10,086 nt of DNA from Planctomycetota bacterium (lineage in GTDB: Bacteria > Planctomycetota > Phycisphaerae > WQYP01): NCBI GenBank assembly GCA_021852245.1, contig JAJZNY010000224.1, positions 1 to 10,086 on the forward strand, read 5' to 3'. Shown piece after piece: positions 7,088 through 10,086 of the stretch (position 1 is the stretch's first letter; every line of letters begins with the position of its first letter). Made by a program: the position numbers and the translations under genes. The notes under the pieces were generated by a model. The model made no database searches, was not told where the DNA came from, and saw only the letters and a program-made list of their open reading frames with translations.

Positions 7088-7464
7088 GGGGGCGAAAGGT
7101 ATCGACCGGGCAGTAGTGTGGATTATGGCACGCCGACCTGCCAAACAAGTCGTTAAACTGAGTGGCAAAAAATCAAATGCTAAGAACGTTAAGTTCCCAA
7201 GCGCCGGCAGCTTCGGCTACCGGATGGCTGCTTAAGACAAGCAGCCCGGTTCGCAGCGGACTTCCGCGACTGTTGTAGAACCGACGACCAGCGGAATGCT
7301 CAATCAGCAGCGCTCATCGGCTGATTGCTAAGACACAGGATTGGCTGGGACGGCCCGTAGTTAGGTTGCGAGCGACGGACCGTCCGACATTAACATGCAA
7401 CCTACGCGTGTAGAAGTGATCTTCAACCTGTTTCGGGACGAGGGTTCGAATCCCTCCGCCTCCA
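7088..7464 (+). ncRNA. ssrA: Transfer-messenger RNA (tmRNA)
   Basis: tmRNA rescues stalled ribosomes with SmpB and tags the unfinished protein for proteolysis. The 377-nt gene is complete and not permuted. The acceptor stem pairs GGGGGCG (7088-7094) with CGCCTCC (7457-7463), including the G-U at the third pair that marks alanine acceptance; A7464 is the discriminator and CCA is not encoded. The 5' domain has GGCGAAAGGTATCGACCGGG (7091-7110). The T arm is GAGGG-TTCGAAT-CCCTC (7440-7456). The tag frame probably resumes at GCT 7179 and ends at TAA 7233-7235, giving the 18-residue tag AKNVKFPSAGSFGYRMAA; an A lies at position -4 from the resume codon, as expected. Several pseudoknot-like inverted repeats follow. 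The tag ends in Ala-Ala as needed for ClpXP, but is basic and has Met instead of the usual Leu before it. The gene is divergent from purQ. Confidence 0.95.
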
Positions 7465-7686
7465 TGTTTCACGGCCGGGTGTCATTCCGAGCCAGGAACA
7501 GATTCGTGACGGCAGGAATGTCACGGCGTAAGAAAATCTCGGAGCCGGGCCGCAGGTGTGGCCCCGTTGGCACCTCTGGCTGAAGAACCCTCTCGCCCCT
7601 CAGTGCGCCGAAATGGCAACATGGAGCGACCATCGGCTTTGCCATCAGCCTCCGGTCAGCCACCTTCAGCGATAAGGTATCTGTGA
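7465..7686 (+). other. Gene-free stretch after tmRNA with several possible hairpins
   Basis: No plausible protein or tRNA gene is seen. Three inverted-repeat structures can be drawn: 7479-7488 with 7515-7524 (9 of 10 pairs, 26-nt loop); AGCC and AGGTG (7543-7546, 7554-7558) with CACCT and GGCT (7571-7575, 7578-7581); and ATGGCAA (7613-7619) with TTGCCAT (7639-7645), enclosing ATGG/CCAT. None is followed by a T run, so a standard intrinsic terminator for ssrA is not evident. The last structure ends 41 nt before the downstream GTG and would fall in that gene's leader. Confidence 0.4.
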
Positions 7687-8316
7687 GTGATCGCTTCTTA
7701 TCTGGTTACCACATTCCTTTTCTCGATTCTGATCGGCCTGGCCGTCGGAGCCTGGTGGTCCACCAGACTCGGTCAGAGGCACGGTGCGATTGCCGCCGCT
7801 GTCCAGAGACATTTCCATCGCCCCCACAAGATCATGCACCATGTCACCATGCCGACGCGCACCGGCACCACCGAGATTGACCATATCATCATCGCCGATA
7901 CCGGTATATTCATCATAGAAGCCAAACATTACAGCGGTCTGATCTTCGGCGCTCCCGGCGATACGAAGTGGACGCAGGTTCTCTACCGCGCCCGCCGGCG
8001 ATTTCAAAATCCGATCCGGCAGAACTTCGGCCATCTCAAGGCGATCAGAAACCTGTTTCACTTCCCCGATGAGAATTTCATCCCGCTGGTGGTATTCACC
8101 GGCTCGGCGACGATTAAAACCGATGTCGGGCCGGGCGTGATCCGCCTTGTGGAACTGGGTGATTTTCTCAACAGGCCACGGCCGGTCGTTTTTAATAAGG
8201 ATCAGATGGCGATGATCATCGGTCGCATTGAGCTCACCCGGTTGGATCGCTCCAGCGAAACCGATGAGCAGCACATCAACAATGTTCGCACGATGCTGCT
8301 CAAACGCCGCCGCTGA
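7687..8316 (+). CDS. Membrane-anchored NERD (nuclease-related) domain protein
   Basis: This 209-residue protein begins with one hydrophobic segment (about 4-24) and continues as a NERD domain, a fold related to restriction-endonuclease-like nucleases. The core is visible: TTEIDHIIIADTGIFIIEAK (61-80), with Asp65, Glu78 and Lys80 in the pattern expected of the metal-binding site, then GDTKWTQ (91-97) and FQNPIRQNFGHLKAI (106-120). No helicase, kinase or zinc-ribbon domain is attached, unlike many NERD proteins. The start is fixed within narrow limits: TGA at 7684-7686 is in frame directly before GTG 7687, and AAGG (7674-7677) is 9 nt upstream. The orientation of the anchor is uncertain, but the basic residues after the segment suggest the domain is in the cytoplasm. 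NERD proteins are thought to act in DNA processing, but cellular roles are mostly unproven. The C-terminus is basic (LLKRRR). Confidence 0.85.
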   Translation: MIASYLVTTFLFSILIGLAVGAWWSTRLGQRHGAIAAAVQRHFHRPHKIMHHVTMPTRTGTTEIDHIIIADTGIFIIEAKHYSGLIFGAPGDTKWTQVLYRARRRFQNPIRQNFGHLKAIRNLFHFPDENFIPLVVFTGSATIKTDVGPGVIRLVELGDFLNRPRPVVFNKDQMAMIIGRIELTRLDRSSETDEQHINNVRTMLLKRRR

Positions 8317-8336
8317 AATGTGGTCCCGCCGCCGGC

Positions 8337-8365
8337 ATGACATCACATTCATTATTATATATTAC
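8337..8365 (+). promoter_or_regulatory. Candidate promoter for the MscS-family gene
   Basis: An unusually AT-rich patch (8349-8366) stands out from its GC-rich surroundings. ATGACA (8337-8342) matches the -35 consensus at 5 of 6. It can pair with TATTAC at 8360-8365 (17-bp spacer, 4 of 6) or TATATT at 8358-8363 (15-bp spacer, 5 of 6). A transcript from here would carry a leader of about 175 nt before the TTG start at 8548. Confidence 0.35.
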
Positions 8366-8547
8366 TCTTTTCTGTAGCACGGTTTCATGAAGCGTACCAC
8401 ATGAAGTTTTTCTGATTGGACGCTTGCCATCGGCCGCCAATTTTCCTACCATCGGAGTGCGGGATCATCTTTGGCCCGCCGGGGCGCCACTGCGAACGCC
8501 GCCGGTATCACCCAACCCCGCCGCACTGCGAAAGGAGGTACTGCGTA

Positions 8548-9654
8548 TTGATTCCCGGACATCTCGTCAATCCCGCTTCATTCTGGAGCACCCATCTGCC
8601 CACGATTGAATCGCTGGCAGTCGCGCTGGGCGTGGGGCTCGCCGGAACTCTGTTCATCAGCCTTGTGCTGCGGGTGATGCTCACCGCCGCCAGACGCGAA
8701 AAGCACCCGCTTCGATCCCGCATCGTCGAAACGCTGCGAGGCCCTTTGCTGGCGCTGATGTGGTCGATCGTCGGTTATTTCATCGGCGAGGCGCTGGTCA
8801 TCCCCTTCTACCCGGCAGGAGATCATTGGATACTCCCCAATACGCTCAAGATCGCGGCCATTGTCATTTTCGGCTGGGCCGCCATGCGCGTCACCCGGCA
8901 GGTAGAGCTCACCTGGCCGGAAATCGTCCGCCACCGCCGGGGCCATGATCCCGATCCGATGGTCTGTGATGCCGTGGGCAAAATCGCCCGCATTCTCATC
9001 ATGATCATCATCGGCCTGATGATGCTGCGGGTGCTGAATTTTTCCATTACCAGCCTGCTGGCGTTCGGTGGAGTGGCGGGTATCGCCATCGGCTTCGCCG
9101 CCCAGGGTGTGGTGTCCAATCTCTTTGGGGCACTGGTGATTTATCTGGATCGGCCTTTCAAGGTCGGCGAATGGATCGTGCTGCCGTCATTGAATATTTA
9201 CGGGACCGTGGAACATATCGGCTGGCGGGCGACCACGATGCGCGGATTCGACACCCGCCCGTACTATGTCCCCAATCAGATTTTCAATACCAATGTGGTC
9301 CAGACTCCGCCGCGGATGCTCGCACGGCGCATCTACGAGACGATTTCCATCCGCTATGCCGATTTCGGCATTCTGGAGGCGATCGTTGATGACTGCCGCC
9401 GGTTTGTAGCGCAGAATCCGGAAATTGATCATCGGCAGAGCGAGATGATTTATTTCACCAAATTCGGCCAGCATGCGTTGGAGATCATGGTGTACTGTTT
9501 TGCCAATACGCAGAACTGGCAGGAATCACTCCGGATTCAGGAGCGTCTGCTCATTGAGCTGGGCCGCATTATCCGCCGCCACGGAGCGGAAATCGCCGTC
9601 CCCGTCTCGCAGGTGGAATTGAGCGAGAACGTTTCCCGACCGACCGGATCGTAA
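8548..9654 (+). CDS. MscS-family mechanosensitive ion channel, YnaI-like
   Basis: This inner-membrane channel is expected to open under membrane tension and release solutes during osmotic downshock. I chose TTG 8548 because AAAGGAGG (8531-8538) precedes it by 9 nt; the frame is open further left to 8416, but that part has no ribosome binding site and an un-membrane-like Cys/Arg/Pro-rich sequence. The 368-residue product has hydrophobic segments at about 22-44, 66-86, 98-116 and 147-165, then the Gly/Ala-rich pore helix SLLAFGGVAGIAIGFAAQGV (169-188) and NLFGALVIYLDRPFKVGEWI (191-210). The beta domain and C-terminal vestibule follow (IYGTVEHIGWR 217-227, RPYYVPNQIF 237-246, IDHRQ 293-297, VYCFANTQNW 315-324, HGAEIAVP 345-352). 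The vestibule resembles E. coli YnaI more than small MscS. No partner gene is needed. Confidence 0.92.
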   Translation: MIPGHLVNPASFWSTHLPTIESLAVALGVGLAGTLFISLVLRVMLTAARREKHPLRSRIVETLRGPLLALMWSIVGYFIGEALVIPFYPAGDHWILPNTLKIAAIVIFGWAAMRVTRQVELTWPEIVRHRRGHDPDPMVCDAVGKIARILIMIIIGLMMLRVLNFSITSLLAFGGVAGIAIGFAAQGVVSNLFGALVIYLDRPFKVGEWIVLPSLNIYGTVEHIGWRATTMRGFDTRPYYVPNQIFNTNVVQTPPRMLARRIYETISIRYADFGILEAIVDDCRRFVAQNPEIDHRQSEMIYFTKFGQHALEIMVYCFANTQNWQESLRIQERLLIELGRIIRRHGAEIAVPVSQVELSENVSRPTGS

Positions 9655-9699
9655 TTTGAGATTTGAAATCTCAAATCTCAAATCTCAAATTTGAAATCT
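9655..9699. repeat. AT-rich AAATCTC tandem/inverted repeat at a convergent gene end
   Basis: Three tandem AAATCTC units (9666-9672, 9673-9679, 9680-9686) are followed by a variant AAATTTG and a partial fourth AAATCT (9694-9699). The preceding TTTGAGATTT (9655-9664) is their inverted copy, so a 12-bp perfect stem can form between 9655-9666 and 9671-9682, or a tighter one with 9666-9675. TCAAATTTGA (9685-9694) is itself palindromic. It starts directly after the channel gene's stop codon and fills most of the 54 bp before the convergent gene's end. A bidirectional terminator is possible, though the stem is AT-rich and weak. Confidence 0.75.
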
Positions 9700-9708
9700 A
9701 CCGTCCCA

Positions 9709-10086
9709 CTACTCCGTCGCGTCGGGAGCGTCTTTGGGCGTTTGAGAATTCGCCCGCATCGAACGTTGAATATTTTCCTCTGTCACACGGCGGATATACG
9801 CCTCAAAGTCCACCGCCCGCCGGGCTTGCTGGTATTGCTGTTTGCTTTCAGCGGTCAGGTGCCGCTGGCCACGGATATCTCCATCCTGCAGACTTTGTGC
9901 CCAGGCCCGTATCTGCCGTGAGACCGCTTCGCATGATGCCACGCAACGTGCAATATCGGCTCGCAATTCCGGTATGTCGCACCCAACGCCGTCATCAAGC
10001 AACTGGGTGCAGAAGTGACATGCGCTGCGAACCTCGCCAGCCGACCCGCGGGCGATATAAAGGAACATCAGCAGTTCGGATGTGGT
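9709..10086 (-). CDS. Four-helix-bundle (S23/rRNA-intervening-sequence type) protein, 5' end missing
   Basis: The minus-strand frame runs in from the right edge and stops at TAG (9711-9709), giving 125 residues of the C-terminal part. The first visible residues, TTSELLMFLYIARGSAGEVR, match the third-helix signature of the four-helix-bundle family first described from 23S rRNA intervening sequences (SE...FL.IA.GSA.E). The ATG at 10068 lies inside this motif and is not the start. The family's usual N-terminal two helices must lie beyond the window. After the expected fourth helix (about residues 43-65, RADIARCVASCEAVSRQIRAW) there is a further charged, helical tail of roughly 55 residues ending PKDAPDATE, longer than most relatives. 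No rRNA gene is nearby. Molecular function in this family is poorly known; a role in binding RNA or another protein is only speculation. Confidence 0.75.
   Translation of the reverse strand, partial: TTSELLMFLYIARGSAGEVRSACHFCTQLLDDGVGCDIPELRADIARCVASCEAVSRQIRAWAQSLQDGDIRGQRHLTAESKQQYQQARRAVDFEAYIRRVTEENIQRSMRANSQTPKDAPDATE

Noticed and set aside
6990..7235. Plus-strand open frame of 81 codons ending at 7235
   Set aside because: It crosses the ssrA promoter and the tmRNA 5' domain; only its last 18 codons are real, as the tmRNA tag.
7395..7583. Short plus-strand open frame overlapping the tmRNA 3' end
   Set aside because: It overlaps the T arm and acceptor stem of ssrA and continues into noncoding DNA without any protein-like feature.
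7666..8352. 228-codon minus-strand open frame opposite the NERD gene
   Set aside because: The plus-strand frame carries a clear NERD motif and membrane anchor; the reverse frame has no family features and is explained by codon bias.
8488..8532. 9-bp direct repeat CACTGCGAA (8488-8496 and 8524-8532)
   Set aside because: It is too short and isolated, with no mobile element between the copies, so chance in a GC-biased leader is the simplest explanation.
8416..8547. N-terminal extension of the MscS-family protein
   Set aside because: The 44 extra codons lack a ribosome binding site, are Cys/Arg/Pro-rich and unlike a membrane protein start, while TTG 8548 has an ideal AAAGGAGG.

Overview
The window looks like ordinary chromosome from a GC-rich bacterium. 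The best guess is a member of the Planctomycetota, probably a Phycisphaerae relative. That placement is inferred from the overall flavour: an actinobacterial-type inositol-phosphate synthase, an exported squalene-cyclase-like repeat protein, a four-helix-bundle (S23-type) protein, mixed use of ATG/GTG/TTG starts and only patchy Shine-Dalgarno sequences. No rRNA or other taxonomic marker is present to prove it. No phage, integrase, transposase or CRISPR array is visible.

Left part (1-4224, all + strand): the 3' end of an unrecognised, perhaps TIM-barrel hydrolase-like gene; a structured leader followed by rpsT (ribosomal protein S20); a TlyA/FtsJ-type RNA methyltransferase that lacks the usual S4 domain; an exported alpha/alpha-barrel protein with prenyltransferase/squalene-oxidase repeats; and ino1 (inositol-3-phosphate synthase).

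Middle (4277-7464): a minus-strand pair, purQ followed 29 nt later by recJ, probably one transcript. It is divergent from ssrA (tmRNA, 7088-7464). The 115 bp between purQ and ssrA holds credible sigma70-like promoters in both directions and an imperfect 28-bp palindrome. The purQ promoter sits so close to the ATG that its mRNA may be leaderless. The tmRNA is complete, with a G-U pair at the third acceptor position, a T-arm and an 18-residue tag reading frame ending in Met-Ala-Ala.

Right part (7465-10086): a 222-bp gene-free stretch with several possible RNA hairpins; a small membrane-anchored NERD-domain protein; a YnaI-like MscS mechanosensitive channel with a strong Shine-Dalgarno and a TTG start; an AT-rich 45-bp repeat/hairpin at a convergent junction; and the 3' part of a minus-strand four-helix-bundle protein running off the right edge.

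Most genes are housekeeping: translation (S20, RNA methylation, ribosome rescue), purine synthesis, DNA repair, inositol synthesis and osmotic protection. I did not find a convincing new multi-gene system. The observations most worth a second look are the atypical tmRNA tag, the S4-less TlyA homologue, the purQ/ssrA divergent control region, the AT-rich repeat, and the extended four-helix-bundle protein.
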